The notes beneath the pieces were generated by a model. It was not told where the DNA came from. It did not search any database and saw nothing but the letters and a program-made list of their open reading frames with translations. Of a stretch of 44,804 bases of DNA, positions 26,044 through 34,295 are shown one piece after another (position 1 is the stretch's first letter; each line of letters opens with the position of its first letter). The DNA is from Azovibrio sp. (lineage in GTDB: Bacteria > Pseudomonadota > Gammaproteobacteria > Burkholderiales > Rhodocyclaceae): NCBI GenBank assembly GCA_026414665.1, contig JAOAIO010000012.1:1-44804 (forward strand), read 5' to 3'. The position numbers and the translations under genes were made by a program.

Positions 26044-26319
26044 TTACTGGTGATTGTCGGTGTAAGGCAACAGCGCCAGGAAGCGGGCACGCTTGATGGC
26101 GGTAGACAGCTGGCGCTGATACCCGGCCTTGGTGCCGGTCAGGCGCGCCGGCATGATCTTGGCGTTTTCCTGGATGAACTCCTTGAGGACATCGACATCC
26201 TTGTAATCAATCTGCTCCACCTTCTCGGCGGTGAAGCGACAGAACTTGCGACGCTTGAAAAGGCCGCCACCGCGGCGCTTTTTCTTGTCGTCATCCTTCT
26301 TCTTGAAGAACCTAGCCAT
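26044..26319 (-). CDS. rpsR: 30S ribosomal protein S18
   Basis: S18 binds with S6 to the platform of the 30S subunit. It has 91 residues, slightly longer than E. coli S18, with a basic N-terminus ([15 protein letters not shown]). The core [39 protein letters not shown] and [19 protein letters not shown] is highly conserved. The start overlaps the priB stop by 8 nt. Confidence 0.98.
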   Translation of the reverse strand: MARFFKKKDDDKKKRRGGGLFKRRKFCRFTAEKVEQIDYKDVDVLKEFIQENAKIMPARLTGTKAGYQRQLSTAIKRARFLALLPYTDNHQ

Positions 26320-26671
26320 TTTGATTTCCTTCCAAAAATTCGATTGCTTGCACGTGCAACACGAGCGTCTTGCTGTTCCTACTTCTGGCTGCGAGAAAGC
26401 CTGCTAAGCGCAAGGCGGCACCGAGTGGCGCGGCAGCGAGGCAATTAGCCTGAGGGCCGAGCGCGATGAGCGGAATCTCACACGTCACCTGCCGCGGCAA
26501 ACCAGCTTCGCTTTGCTCGGAACGATGATCGAGCCTAGCTTCGGCCACCGGCAACCCGACCGGGGTATAGCGCAGCGGCTTTTTCTCGCAGAGCCGACCT
26601 TCGATCTGAACCCGGTTCAGAACGACGCCCGCAGACTCATCAGGCGGCGGCAGACTCGGCCGGCGCGGCAT
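26312..26671 (-). CDS. priB: Primosomal replication protein N
   Basis: PriB is a single-stranded-DNA-binding OB-fold protein for replication restart. The OB-fold core starts at [21 protein letters not shown] and continues [14 protein letters not shown] and [11 protein letters not shown], with the terminal [12 protein letters not shown]. The start is uncertain. The only in-frame ATG is at 26671, which overlaps rpsF by 32 nt and adds about 17 Pro/Arg-rich residues before the family's usual N-terminus. A non-ATG start (CTG) just before NRVQ would fit the usual length better. The position between rpsF and rpsR is the standard one for priB and supports the assignment. Confidence 0.88.
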   Translation of the reverse strand: MPRRPSLPPPDESAGVVLNRVQIEGRLCEKKPLRYTPVGLPVAEARLDHRSEQSEAGLPRQVTCEIPLIALGPQANCLAAAPLGAALRLAGFLAARSRNSKTLVLHVQAIEFLEGNQNG

Positions 26672-27014
26672 CGGCCGTGAGCAGGGACTTGGCCTTCTCT
26701 TCCTTCATCATCGGCGAAGGCGTCGTCACGGCATGTTTCATCTTGATGGTGAGGTTGCGCAGCACGGCGTCGTTAAACTTGAAGCCGTGTTCGAGCTCGG
26801 TGAGGGTCTCACCATCGCACTCGATGTTCATCAGCACGTAGTGGGCCTTGTGGATCTTCTGGATGGGGTAAGCAAGCTGGCGACGGCCCCAGTCTTCCAG
26901 ACGGTGAATCTTGCCGCCCTTGCTGGTCACCAGGTTGCGATAGCGCTCCACCATGGCAGGCACTTGCTCGCTCTGGTCCGGATGGACGATAAAGACGATT
27001 TCGTAATGGCGCAT
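26640..27014 (-). CDS. rpsF: 30S ribosomal protein S6
   Basis: S6 partners S18 on the 30S platform. The ATG at 27014 has AAGGAG at the right distance and gives 124 residues. [46 protein letters not shown] (shown in parts) and [19 protein letters not shown] are diagnostic. The C-terminal tail is acidic/Ala-rich ([14 protein letters not shown]), as is common in this protein. It heads the rpsF-priB-rpsR-rplI operon. Confidence 0.98.
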   Translation of the reverse strand: MRHYEIVFIVHPDQSEQVPAMVERYRNLVTSKGGKIHRLEDWGRRQLAYPIQKIHKAHYVLMNIECDGETLTELEHGFKFNDAVLRNLTIKMKHAVTTPSPMMKEEKAKSLLTADAAPAESAAA

Positions 27015-27079
27015 GAACACTCCTTTTGGCAAAAACCCTCCGCCATGCGATTCGGTAGGGCAAGGTTGAAAAGTCCGGA

Positions 27080-27085
27080 ATTATA
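27080..27085 (-). promoter_or_regulatory. Putative -10 hexamer of the rpsF operon
   Basis: On the minus strand GATATAATTCC contains a perfect TATAAT, 65 nt before the rpsF ATG. The -35 is weak (TATTCT at 17-nt spacing). Confidence 0.5.
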
Positions 27086-27097
27086 TCGATAACGCCC

Positions 27098-27118
27098 GCA
27101 AAAGAATAGGCTTTTTGC
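27098..27118 (-). terminator. Possible weak terminator after cysB
   Basis: GCAAAAG (27098-27104) can pair with CTTTTTGC (27111-27118, one bulged T) across a 6-nt loop, 13 nt after the cysB stop. The stem is A/T-rich and there is no T-tract after it, so terminator function is uncertain. It overlaps the -35 area of the rpsF promoter. Confidence 0.3.
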
Positions 27119-27130
27119 CCGCAGCGCGTT

Positions 27131-28072
27131 TCAAAGCTGATACATTTCCCCGCCGCCTTGCAAGACCCGCTCGATTGCATGGCGATCGAGGTGAGGCGCG
27201 AAGCTCGTAATGAAATCGTACTCATAGCGGCGTAAGAAAACACCGCGCCGCAGCGCCAGCCGTGTCGTGTTGGATTCAAACAGATGTTCGGCCGAACGCG
27301 CGGCCAGCCCCACGTCACGCTCGGCATCGAAGGCCAGCGCCGCAATGATGCCCAAGCCAAGCCCCAAAGTGACATAGGTCTTGATCACGTCGGCATCAAG
27401 CGCGGTGAGCACTACTTGCGGCGTGAGCCCCTGGCGCGCGAAAGCGCGGTTGATACCGGAACGGCCCGTAAACGCGGCATCGTAGGTAATCAATGGCCAG
27501 CGCGCCAATTCCGCTAGGGAAATCTGCGGCAATGCCAAGATCGGATGCCCAAGGGGGGCGATGATGCAGTGGCTCCACTGCCGCACCGGCAGCGTCACCA
27601 ACCCCGGGTGCGCGGCGAGCGCCTCGGTAGCAATGCCGATATCGGCATCGCCTTTTTCCACCCAGTCGGCAATCTGCGCCGGCGTGCCTTGGTGCAAGAT
27701 GAGCTGCACGCCCGGATGCCGCGCGACGAACGCCTGCACCGCAGGCGGCAGCGCATAGCGGGCTTGCGTGTGCGTGGCCGCGACGGTGAGCGTGCCCGTA
27801 TCGCCACCGGCAAAATCCCGGCCCAGGCGCTTGAGATTTTCCGCTTCGAGCAAGATCCGCTCGGCGCTCGCGATGATGGCCCGTCCCGGCTCGGTAATGC
27901 CGGTAAAACGCTTGCCGCTGCGCTCGAAGATCGTCACGCCCAACTCGTCCTCGAGCAGCTTGATCTGCTTTGAAACCCCGGGCTGCGAGGTGTAGAGCGC
28001 TTCGGCCGCTTCGGACACGTTGAGGCCGCGCCGCGCCACTTCGACGATGTAACGGAGTTGCTGGAGCTTCAT
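27131..28072 (-). CDS. cysB: LysR-family sulfur regulator CysB
   Basis: CysB activates sulfate-assimilation genes in response to N-acetylserine. It has 313 residues. The N-terminal helix-turn-helix MKLQQLRYIVEVARRGLNVS, EALYTSQPGVSKQIKLLEDE and FERSGKRFTGIT is the CysB/Cbl signature. The effector domain includes ATHTQARYALPPAVQAF, LHQGTPAQIADWV and GDADIGIATEAL. TYDAAFTGRSGINRAFARQG and YVTLGLGLGIIAALAF are also typical. It faces the cysI-DUF934-cysH operon across a 152-bp region and is expected to activate that operon and repress itself. Confidence 0.95.
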   Translation of the reverse strand: MKLQQLRYIVEVARRGLNVSEAAEALYTSQPGVSKQIKLLEDELGVTIFERSGKRFTGITEPGRAIIASAERILLEAENLKRLGRDFAGGDTGTLTVAATHTQARYALPPAVQAFVARHPGVQLILHQGTPAQIADWVEKGDADIGIATEALAAHPGLVTLPVRQWSHCIIAPLGHPILALPQISLAELARWPLITYDAAFTGRSGINRAFARQGLTPQVVLTALDADVIKTYVTLGLGLGIIAALAFDAERDVGLAARSAEHLFESNTTRLALRRGVFLRRYEYDFITSFAPHLDRHAIERVLQGGGEMYQL

Positions 28073-28224
28073 GGCAGCCTCTGAAATACTTTCAAGTTAT
28101 AACAATGTAACTCGATATTCTTTTTCGTTCAAACAGCCGCTGCTACCATCCCGCCCGTTCAGGATCGCTCCCCGGCTGCGCGAAGCCTTCCCGCCCGGCC
28201 CGATCACCACCCGAGGTGTACTGC
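28073..28224. promoter_or_regulatory. cysB-cysI divergent control region
   Basis: This AT-rich region holds TTCAAG (28091-28096) and GATATT (28114-28119) at 17-nt spacing as a possible plus-strand promoter. Within it is the 8-bp palindrome GTTATAAC (28096-28103), and GTTA-N8-TAAC spans 28096-28111. These are candidate CysB contacts, though CysB sites have no strict consensus. Confidence 0.5.
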
Positions 28225-29922
28225 ATGTACCGTTACGACAACTATGACTTCGCCCTGGTGCGAGCGCGCGTTGCCCAATTCCGAGACCAAGTGGCGCGCT
28301 GGCAGTCTGGCCTGCTTAGCGATGACGAATTTCGCCCCTTGCGCCTGCAGAACGGACTTTACGTACAGCGCCACGCGCCCATGCTGCGCATTGCCGTGCC
28401 CTACGCCATGCTCTCCAGCGCCCAGCTGCGCGCCCTGGCGCATGTCGCGCGCACTTGGGATCGCGGCTATGGCCATTTCACCACCCGGCACAACATCCAG
28501 TTCAATTGGCCGCGGATCGAAGATTGCCCGGACATCCTCGAATATTTGGCCCAGGTGGAAATGCACGCCATTCAGACTTCCGGCAACTGCATTCGCAACA
28601 TCACCACCGACCCATTTGCCGGCGTGGCGCCAGACGAGATCATCGACCCCCGCCCACTTGCTGAAATCCTGCGCCAGTGGAGCACCTTCCACCCGGAATT
28701 CGCCTTCTTGCCACGCAAATTCAAGATTGCCATTTCCGGCACTCGGGAAGACCGCGCCCTGACCTGGTTCCACGACGTGGGCTTGCAGCTCAACCTGGAT
28801 GCCACGGGCGAACCCTGCTTCCGCGTCATCGTCGGCGGCGGCCTCGGGCGCACCCCGATCCGCGGCGAAGTCGTGCGTGAAAGCCTACCTTGGCAGCACA
28901 TCCTCACCTACCTGGAAGCCATCCTGCGCGTCTATAACCTGCACGGCCGGCGCGACAACGCCTACAAGGCCCGAATCAAAATCCTCGTACAAGCGCTCGG
29001 CATCGAGGAATTCGCCCGTCAAGTGGAAGCCGAGTGGGCGCACCTAAAGGACGGCCCCGCCACCTTGACCCAGGCCGAATACGACCGGGTCCAGGCGCAC
29101 TTCAGCAGCCCCGCCTACCGCCAACTGCCGGCCGAGCAGGCCGACTTTGTCGCCCGTAAGGCTGCCGACCCCGCTTTCGCGCGCTGGGTTGCCCGCTGCG
29201 TGCACGGCCACAAGATGCCAGGCTATGCCGCCGTAACCTTGTCGCTCAAAGCGCCCGGGCAAGCGCCAGGCGACATCAGCGCCGCACAAATGGAGGCCGT
29301 CGCCGATTTGGCCGATGCCTTCAGCTTTGGCGAAGCGCGTTCCTCGCACGAGCAGAATCTCATCCTCGCCGATGTCGAGCAGGGCCGCCTCTATGAGCTC
29401 TGGCAAGCCGCCAAGCGGCTGGGACTCGCCACGCCCAGCGTCGGCTTGCTCACCGACATGATCTGCTGCCCCGGCGGCGACTTCTGCGACCTAGCGAATG
29501 CCAAGTCGATTCCGATTGCCAATGCCATCCAGGCGCGCTTTCAGGACCTCGATTACCTCTTCGATCTAGGCGAGCTCGAGCTCAATATTTCCGGCTGCAT
29601 GAATGCCTGCGGCCACCACCACGTCGGCCACATCGGCATTCTCGGCGTAGACAAAAACGACGCCGAGTTCTATCAAATCACCCTCGGCGGCCGACAAGGC
29701 AACCAGGCCCGCACGGGCAAGGTGATCGGCCCGGCCTTTGCCGCCGCCGAAGTCGCGGATGCCGTCGAGCAGATCATTGGCGTCTATGTCGCGCACCGGC
29801 ACCCGGACGAAACCTTTCTCGACACGTTCGACCGCATCGGCATCGAACCCTTCAAGAACAAGGTCTATGAGCACCGCGCCCACGGCCGGGCCAAAACCGC
29901 CGCGACGGAGCAGTCAGCATGA
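28225..29922 (+). CDS. cysI: Sulfite reductase hemoprotein (beta) subunit
   Basis: CysI reduces sulfite to sulfide with siroheme and a 4Fe-4S cluster. The ATG at 28225 follows GAGGTG and gives 565 residues; an in-frame GTG lies three codons earlier. The two-fold nitrite/sulfite reductase repeat is seen in YGHFTTRHNIQFNW, IQTSGNCIRNITTDP and RKFKIAISGTREDR. The cluster/siroheme cysteines lie in DMICCPGGDFCDLANAKS and LNISGCMNACGHHHVGHIGI. It is the first gene of cysI-DUF934-cysH, overlapping the next by 4 nt. No flavoprotein cysJ is adjacent, so electrons may come from ferredoxin or a distant reductase. A nitrite reductase is unlikely given the cysH neighbour. Confidence 0.93.
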   Translation: MYRYDNYDFALVRARVAQFRDQVARWQSGLLSDDEFRPLRLQNGLYVQRHAPMLRIAVPYAMLSSAQLRALAHVARTWDRGYGHFTTRHNIQFNWPRIEDCPDILEYLAQVEMHAIQTSGNCIRNITTDPFAGVAPDEIIDPRPLAEILRQWSTFHPEFAFLPRKFKIAISGTREDRALTWFHDVGLQLNLDATGEPCFRVIVGGGLGRTPIRGEVVRESLPWQHILTYLEAILRVYNLHGRRDNAYKARIKILVQALGIEEFARQVEAEWAHLKDGPATLTQAEYDRVQAHFSSPAYRQLPAEQADFVARKAADPAFARWVARCVHGHKMPGYAAVTLSLKAPGQAPGDISAAQMEAVADLADAFSFGEARSSHEQNLILADVEQGRLYELWQAAKRLGLATPSVGLLTDMICCPGGDFCDLANAKSIPIANAIQARFQDLDYLFDLGELELNISGCMNACGHHHVGHIGILGVDKNDAEFYQITLGGRQGNQARTGKVIGPAFAAAEVADAVEQIIGVYVAHRHPDETFLDTFDRIGIEPFKNKVYEHRAHGRAKTAATEQSA

Positions 29923-30422
29923 GCATCCTCATCAAACACCAGAGCATCGTCCCCGATACCTGGCAGCGCCTGGAAGCCGACGAAGACCCCAACCGCCAGC
30001 CACTGCCCGAGGCCGACCTCCTCTTTCCCCAGGCCATTTGGCAGGCTCGCAAGAACGAGATCATCTCGCGCTACAAACGCATCGGCCTCTGGCTCGAACC
30101 TGACGCCGATCTCGCCCCTCTGGCTGCCGATCTCGACTACTTCCAGGTCATTGCCATCCACTTCCCCAAATTCGTAGATGGCCGTGGCTACTCGCTCGCC
30201 CGGCTGCTGCGCGAGCGCTACCACTTCGCCGGCGAATTACGCGCCGTCGGCGACGTGCTGCATGACCAGCTCTTTTTCATGCGGCGCGTCGGCTTCGATG
30301 CTTGGGCCCTCAAGGCCGGCCAAGATGCCGAACGCGCGCTACATGCCTTCACCACCTTCCCGACCTCCTACCAAGGGGCCGTCGATGATCCCACCCCCCT
30401 CTTTCGGCGCAGAAACCCATGA
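29919..30422 (+). CDS. DUF934 protein of the sulfate-reduction operon
   Basis: The 167-residue product belongs to DUF934, a family found almost always between cysI and cysH in proteobacteria. Visible landmarks are IVPDTWQRLEADEDPN, RYKRIGLWLEPDADLAPLA, YFQVIAIHFPKFVDGRGYSLARLL and the C-terminal RVGFDAWALKAGQDAERAL. Its biochemical function is not established; a supporting role to the sulfite or APS reductase is inferred from its position. It overlaps both neighbours by 4 nt, so its translation is coupled to theirs. Confidence 0.92.
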   Translation: MSILIKHQSIVPDTWQRLEADEDPNRQPLPEADLLFPQAIWQARKNEIISRYKRIGLWLEPDADLAPLAADLDYFQVIAIHFPKFVDGRGYSLARLLRERYHFAGELRAVGDVLHDQLFFMRRVGFDAWALKAGQDAERALHAFTTFPTSYQGAVDDPTPLFRRRNP

Positions 30423-31174
30423 ACACATCCGCCCGCCTCACCGCCCAAGGCAACCCCGCCACCCACCCCGAGCTCACGCCCGAACTCATCGCCCAGATCG
30501 AGCGCAAAGCGCAAGACGCGCTCGATCTGCTCGCCCGCATAAGCCGTGATTTCGCCCCTGCCACGTTCGCCAATAGCCTCGGCGCCGAAGACATGGTGCT
30601 TACCGACCTGATCCTGCGGCATCGCCTACCCATCGAGATCTTCAGCCTCGACACCGGCCGCCTGCCGCCCGAAACTTACGACCTACTCGCCGCTGCGGAA
30701 AAACACTACGGCCACCGCTTCAGCCTGTATTACCCACGCCACGACGAGGTCGAAGCCTATGTGCGCACGCATGGCATCAATGCGTTCTACGAATCCGTGG
30801 AACTGCGCAAGACCTGCTGCCACATCCGCAAGGTAGCGCCGTTGCAACGGGCGCTGGCTGGTAAAAAAGCCTGGATCACGGGGATGCGCGCCCAGCAATC
30901 GGCGACACGACAAGCACTGCCGCGGCACAGCTTCGATGCCGACAATGGCCTGGAAAAATTCAACCCGCTCGCCGACTGGAGCGAAAAGGAAGTCTGGGGC
31001 TATATCCGCCACCACGGCGTGCCCTACAACGCTCTGCACGACCGCTTCTACCCCAGCATCGGCTGCGCGCCCTGCACCCGCGCCATCAGCCTGGGAGAAG
31101 ACATCCGCGCCGGGCGATGGTGGTGGGAAGACCCCAGCTCGAAAGAATGCGGCCTGCACGTCCGCCGCTCCTGA
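30419..31174 (+). CDS. cysH: Adenylyl-sulfate (APS/PAPS) reductase, 4Fe-4S type
   Basis: CysH reduces activated sulfate to sulfite with thioredoxin. It has 251 residues. The PP-loop-like motif is FANSLGAEDMVLTDLIL, followed by FSLDTGRLPPETY. The Cys pairs of the 4Fe-4S cluster are present in KTCCHIRKVAPL and GCAPCTRA, which favours APS over PAPS as substrate in this family. The catalytic C-terminal Cys is in SSKECGLHV. It is the last gene of the cysI operon and is followed by an intrinsic terminator. No cysD or cysN is in the window. Confidence 0.94.
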   Translation: MNTSARLTAQGNPATHPELTPELIAQIERKAQDALDLLARISRDFAPATFANSLGAEDMVLTDLILRHRLPIEIFSLDTGRLPPETYDLLAAAEKHYGHRFSLYYPRHDEVEAYVRTHGINAFYESVELRKTCCHIRKVAPLQRALAGKKAWITGMRAQQSATRQALPRHSFDADNGLEKFNPLADWSEKEVWGYIRHHGVPYNALHDRFYPSIGCAPCTRAISLGEDIRAGRWWWEDPSSKECGLHVRRS

Positions 31175-31189
31175 ACCGGGCTGCTATAG

Positions 31190-31211
31190 TCCAGCACTCG
31201 TCCAGCACTCG
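31190..31211 (+). repeat. Perfect 11-bp tandem duplication
   Basis: TCCAGCACTCG occurs twice in direct succession (31190-31200 and 31201-31211), 15 nt after the cysH stop. It is probably a small replication-slippage duplication in the 3' untranslated region. Confidence 0.9.
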
Positions 31212-31215
31212 GACC

Positions 31216-31242
31216 GTGGCGGCGCGCTAGGCGCGCCGCCAC
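31216..31242. repeat. Perfect 12-bp inverted repeat after cysH
   Basis: GTGGCGGCGCGC-TAG-GCGCGCCGCCAC forms a very stable GC-rich hairpin with a 3-nt loop. There is no T-tract, so it is not a classical intrinsic terminator on its own. It may protect the cysH mRNA 3' end or pause RNA polymerase ahead of the terminator at 31255-31284. Confidence 0.8.
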
Positions 31243-31254
31243 TCAACAACGCAC

Positions 31255-31284
31255 AAAAAACGGCACCCTCGGGTGCCGTTTTTT
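31255..31284. terminator. Bidirectional rho-independent terminator between cysH and rpsT
   Basis: AAAAAACGGCACCC (31255-31268) is perfectly complementary to GGGTGCCGTTTTTT (31271-31284). The CGGCACCC stem ends in a run of six T on either strand, so it can stop both cysI-cysH (plus) and rpsT (minus) transcription. Confidence 0.93.
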
Positions 31285-31300
31285 GTGCTGATGCCGTCGA

Positions 31301-31570
31301 TCAGGCGGCGGATAGCGCCTTGATCTGGGCAGACAGGCGGCTCTTATGGCGAGCAGCCTTATTCTTGTGGATGATTTTCTTGTCGGCGATACGGTCGACG
31401 ACTGCCATCGAAGTCTGGAAGACGCTCTGGGCAGCAGCCTTGTCGCCGGCGGCGATTGCCTGGCGCACGCGCTTGATCGCGGTACGCAGCGTGGAACGCA
31501 GGCTGGCATTGTGGGCGCGCTGCTTGGTTGCTTGACGAGCGCGCTTGCGGGCTTGTGCGCTGTTGGCCAT
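31301..31570 (-). CDS. rpsT: 30S ribosomal protein S20
   Basis: S20 binds 16S rRNA at the bottom of the 30S subunit. It has 89 residues. [56 protein letters not shown] and [13 protein letters not shown] are the conserved helices. It is a single-gene unit with its own promoter and a terminator on the left. Confidence 0.98.
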   Translation of the reverse strand: MANSAQARKRARQATKQRAHNASLRSTLRTAIKRVRQAIAAGDKAAAQSVFQTSMAVVDRIADKKIIHKNKAARHKSRLSAQIKALSAA

Positions 31571-31606
31571 TGAAAAATCCTGATCTGATGAAAACCAAAA
31601 CCGGCA

Positions 31607-31635
31607 TTCTATACAAAATCAAAAAAAACGACAAG
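31607..31635 (-). promoter_or_regulatory. Sigma-70-type promoter of rpsT
   Basis: On the minus strand TTGTCG (31635-31630) and TAGAAT (31612-31607) are separated by exactly 17 nt. The spacer contains a run of eight T. The -10 ends 36 nt before the rpsT ATG. This is one of the best promoter matches in the window. Confidence 0.75.
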
Positions 31636-31838
31636 GAAAACTTGGCAGGGCAAGCACATGAGATTCAGGACATATCAGATCCCGTGCGCAACGCCTTGCG
31701 TTTCCCGCCGCCCGCCCACAGCCGAGCGGCTGCCCACACGGCTGACACCCCTCATCCGTCGGCTTGAAACCCCCATTTCAACACCTTGCAGGGCATCGAC
31801 GGGCAAGGTCGGCATGCGGCCCTGCCGCTCGCGCTGCC

Positions 31839-32762
31839 TTAGTCGGCCAGTTCGCGCGGCAAGGGGAAATTCACGGCCTCTTCCACCCCTTGACATTCGC
31901 TAACCTGGCCCTGTCCGATTTGCTCGAGCCGCCGCACGACCCGCGCCACGAGATTCTCGGGCGCCGAAGCCCCGGCCGAGACGCCCACGCGGCGCTTGCC
32001 CACAAGCCAGGCAGGATCGAGCTCCTCGTCGGAATCGACGAGATAGGCGGCGCTGCCGACACCCGCCGCCACTTCCTTCAAGCGGCGTGAGTTAGAGCTG
32101 TTTTGGCTGCCGACGATGATGACCAGGTCGCACCGCTGCGCCAGCGCCTTGACCGCATCTTGGCGATTTTGGGTGGCGTAGCAGATGTCGTCCTTCTTAG
32201 GCCCCTGAATGAGCGGAAAGCGACGGCGCAAGGCATCGATGATGGCGCCGGCATCATCGACGGACAGGGTAGTCTGGGTGACATAGGCGAGCCGAGCCGG
32301 GTCGCGCACCACCAGGCGCTCGACATCCGCAAGGGTTTCGACCAGATACATGCCATCCTGGCTCTGGCCCATGGTGCCCTCCACTTCGGGATGGCCTTTA
32401 TGACCGATCATCACGACTTCGCACGCTTGGCCACGCATCTTGCCGACTTCGACATGGACTTTGGTGACGAGCGGACAGGTGGCGTCGAAGACCTTGAGGC
32501 CGCGCGCTTGCGCTTCCTGGCGCACGGCCTTGGAAACGCCGTGCGCGCTAAAGATGACAGTGCTGCCCGGCGGCACCTCGTCGAGTTCCTCGACGAACAC
32601 GGCGCCCTTGGCGCGCAGGTCGTCGCAGACGAATTTGTTGTGCACCACTTCATGGCGCACGTAGATCGGCGCGCCGAATTTCTCCAAAGCCTTTTCGACG
32701 ATGGCGATGGCACGCTCGACGCCGGCGCAAAAACCGCGGGGATTGGCAAGCAGGATTTCCAT
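31839..32762 (-). CDS. ispH: 4-hydroxy-3-methylbut-2-enyl diphosphate reductase
   Basis: IspH carries out the last step of the MEP pathway, making IPP and DMAPP with a 4Fe-4S cluster. The ATG at 32762 ([14 protein letters not shown]) gives 307 residues; a longer open frame upstream belongs to the fkpB region and is not used. The three cluster cysteines lie in [23 protein letters not shown] and [48 protein letters not shown] and [16 protein letters not shown] are also diagnostic. It starts 2 nt after the fkpB stop, the usual fkpB-ispH arrangement. Confidence 0.97.
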   Translation of the reverse strand: MEILLANPRGFCAGVERAIAIVEKALEKFGAPIYVRHEVVHNKFVCDDLRAKGAVFVEELDEVPPGSTVIFSAHGVSKAVRQEAQARGLKVFDATCPLVTKVHVEVGKMRGQACEVVMIGHKGHPEVEGTMGQSQDGMYLVETLADVERLVVRDPARLAYVTQTTLSVDDAGAIIDALRRRFPLIQGPKKDDICYATQNRQDAVKALAQRCDLVIIVGSQNSSNSRRLKEVAAGVGSAAYLVDSDEELDPAWLVGKRRVGVSAGASAPENLVARVVRRLEQIGQGQVSECQGVEEAVNFPLPRELAD

Positions 32763-32764
32763 GG

Positions 32765-33217
32765 TCAAAGCACGCCGATGATTTCGACCTCGAAGCGGAT
32801 CGGCTTGCCCGCGAGCGGGTGATTGAAGTCGAAAAGGCCGTGGGTGGCATCCAGCTCGCGCAGAAAGCCGGAAAAAGACTGCCCCTCTGGCGTAGTGAAT
32901 TCGATCACGGCATGTTCGCGTAATTCGAGCCCCGCCGGCAGGGCGCTCAAGGCGATGCGCTCGACGAGGCGCGGGTTGGGCACGCCGAAGGCGGCCTCGG
33001 GCTCGAGCTCGAAGACGCGGCGCTCGCCTTCGGCCAGGCCGATGAGACAGCGTTCGAGGCATTCTGCCAGTTGGCCACTACCTAGCTGCAAGGTCGAAGG
33101 CGACATGTCGAAGGTCGACAAAAACTCTTCGCCAGCAAGGGTCGAAAGCCGGTAGTGGAGCGTCAAGAAACTATCAGGCCGCACCGTGGGCACGGCGGCG
33201 GTAGCGGAGCGATTCAT
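32765..33217 (-). CDS. fkpB: FKBP-type peptidyl-prolyl cis-trans isomerase, FkpB/SlpA type
   Basis: The 150-residue product has the FKBP fold with an inserted-in-flap (IF) domain. [20 protein letters not shown] opens the FKBP core. [23 protein letters not shown] leads to the IF region ([21 protein letters not shown]). The final strand is [21 protein letters not shown], where the FDFNHPLAG motif is diagnostic. It lacks a signal peptide, so it is cytoplasmic. The ATG overlaps the preceding gene's stop by 4 nt, and ispH follows 2 nt later. Confidence 0.94.
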   Translation of the reverse strand: MNRSATAAVPTVRPDSFLTLHYRLSTLAGEEFLSTFDMSPSTLQLGSGQLAECLERCLIGLAEGERRVFELEPEAAFGVPNPRLVERIALSALPAGLELREHAVIEFTTPEGQSFSGFLRELDATHGLFDFNHPLAGKPIRFEVEIIGVL

Positions 33218-33777
33218 CGCGCGAACCTTTCTTCTTGCCAGGGATCGGCATCGTTGTGATAGCCGCGCACCTCCCAATAGCCTGGGCGGTCCTCGGCGTG
33301 CAATTCGATGGCGCAAAGCCATTTGGCGCTCTTCCAGCCGTAGCGCCGCGGCACCACGAGACGCACCGGGCCACCGTGCGCCGGCGCCAAGGGGCCGCCG
33401 CGCACGCCATGCGCGAGCAGCACATCCGCATCCAGCAGGGCGGACAGCGGCAGATTAGTGGTATAGCCGTCGTAGCCGTAGAGGGTGACGAAGCGGGCCG
33501 CAGGCTGCGGCCTAGCCAAAGCGAGCACATCGGCGGCGCGCACGCCCTCCCAATCCAGATCAAGGCAGCTCCACGTGGTGACACAGTGGAAATCGCTGAT
33601 GCTGGTGACTTGCGGCAGCGCCATGAAGGCTGACCAATCGAGTTCCAGCTCCTGCTCGACCAGTCCGTAGAGCCGCAAGCGCCAATCTTCGTGGGATACC
33701 TCAGGCCGGATGCCGAGATCGAGCACAGGAAACTCAGGCGCCAAATGCTGGCCGGGGGGGATACGTGCGGTGTTCAT
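33214..33777 (-). CDS. Sulfite-oxidase-like molybdopterin oxidoreductase, cytoplasmic YuiH-like
   Basis: The 187-residue protein is a stand-alone sulfite-oxidase molybdopterin domain. LDLGIRPEVSHEDWRLRLYG, the Cys-containing SISDFHCVTTWSCLDLDWEGV (in parts), PLSALLDADVLLAHG, HGGPVRLVVPRRYGWKSAKW and GYWEVRGYHNDADPW are typical. The Cys of FHCVT should ligate molybdenum. There is no signal peptide, heme or dimerisation domain, and the substrate is unknown. The ATG at 33777 has AAAGG 8 nt upstream; an earlier ATG at 33783 overlaps the lspA stop by one base. It overlaps fkpB by 4 nt and is thus embedded in the ileS-lspA-fkpB-ispH set. Confidence 0.88.
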   Translation of the reverse strand: MNTARIPPGQHLAPEFPVLDLGIRPEVSHEDWRLRLYGLVEQELELDWSAFMALPQVTSISDFHCVTTWSCLDLDWEGVRAADVLALARPQPAARFVTLYGYDGYTTNLPLSALLDADVLLAHGVRGGPLAPAHGGPVRLVVPRRYGWKSAKWLCAIELHAEDRPGYWEVRGYHNDADPWQEERFAR

Positions 33778-33782
33778 CAGCA

Positions 33783-34295
33783 TTACCTTTCGCCGGATAC
33801 GGGGCCCACGCTGGCCGTGCGACGCGCCGCGCGCAATTGCTCGAGCACCAGGAGCAAAGCCCCTAGGGTGATGCCCGAATCCGCCACGTTGAAGGCCGGC
33901 CAGTGCCAGCCAGCCCAATGGAAATCGAGGAAATCCACCACCGCGCCATGGACGAGACGGTCGATGACATTGCCGATGGCGCCGCCCAGGATGAGGCTAA
34001 GAGCCAGGTTTTGCCGCTTTTGTTCCGGCTGCGTGAGGCGCACAGAGATGATCCAGGCCGAAACGAGCAAGGCCAGCGCCACGAAAAACCACTTCTGCCA
34101 GCCGCCGGCGCCAGCGAGGAAGCTGAAAGCCGCCCCGGTGTTATATACCAGCACCAGGTTGAAGAAAGCGGTAATCGGTAGGCTCTCCCCCAACTGGAAA
34201 CGCGCCAAAATCGCCAGCTTGCTGAGCTGATCGACCAGGATCAGACCAGCGGCCAGCGCCAGCCAGCCCCAGAACCCCTTGTCCGGCTTAGGCAT
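33783..34295 (-). CDS. lspA: Lipoprotein signal peptidase II
   Basis: LspA removes signal peptides from diacylglyceryl-modified prolipoproteins in the inner membrane. The ATG at 34295 ([17 protein letters not shown]) overlaps the ileS stop by 8 nt and gives 170 residues. Four membrane helices are seen. The first aspartate region [13 protein letters not shown], the [15 protein letters not shown] motif, and the catalytic aspartates in [20 protein letters not shown] and [18 protein letters not shown] are all present. Confidence 0.97.
   Translation of the reverse strand: MPKPDKGFWGWLALAAGLILVDQLSKLAILARFQLGESLPITAFFNLVLVYNTGAAFSFLAGAGGWQKWFFVALALLVSAWIISVRLTQPEQKRQNLALSLILGGAIGNVIDRLVHGAVVDFLDFHWAGWHWPAFNVADSGITLGALLLVLEQLRAARRTASVGPVSGER

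Noticed and set aside
31190-31211. Two 11-bp repeats as a possible CRISPR remnant
   Set aside because: The units are contiguous with no spacer and only two copies; a small tandem duplication explains it.
31571-31838. Small gene between rpsT and ispH
   Set aside because: The only open frames are Arg/Pro/Thr-rich without a ribosome-binding site; the interval holds the rpsT promoter and short inverted repeats only.
32763-33062. 100-residue N-terminal extension of ispH
   Set aside because: It runs through fkpB in another frame and the normal IspH N-terminus starts at 32762.
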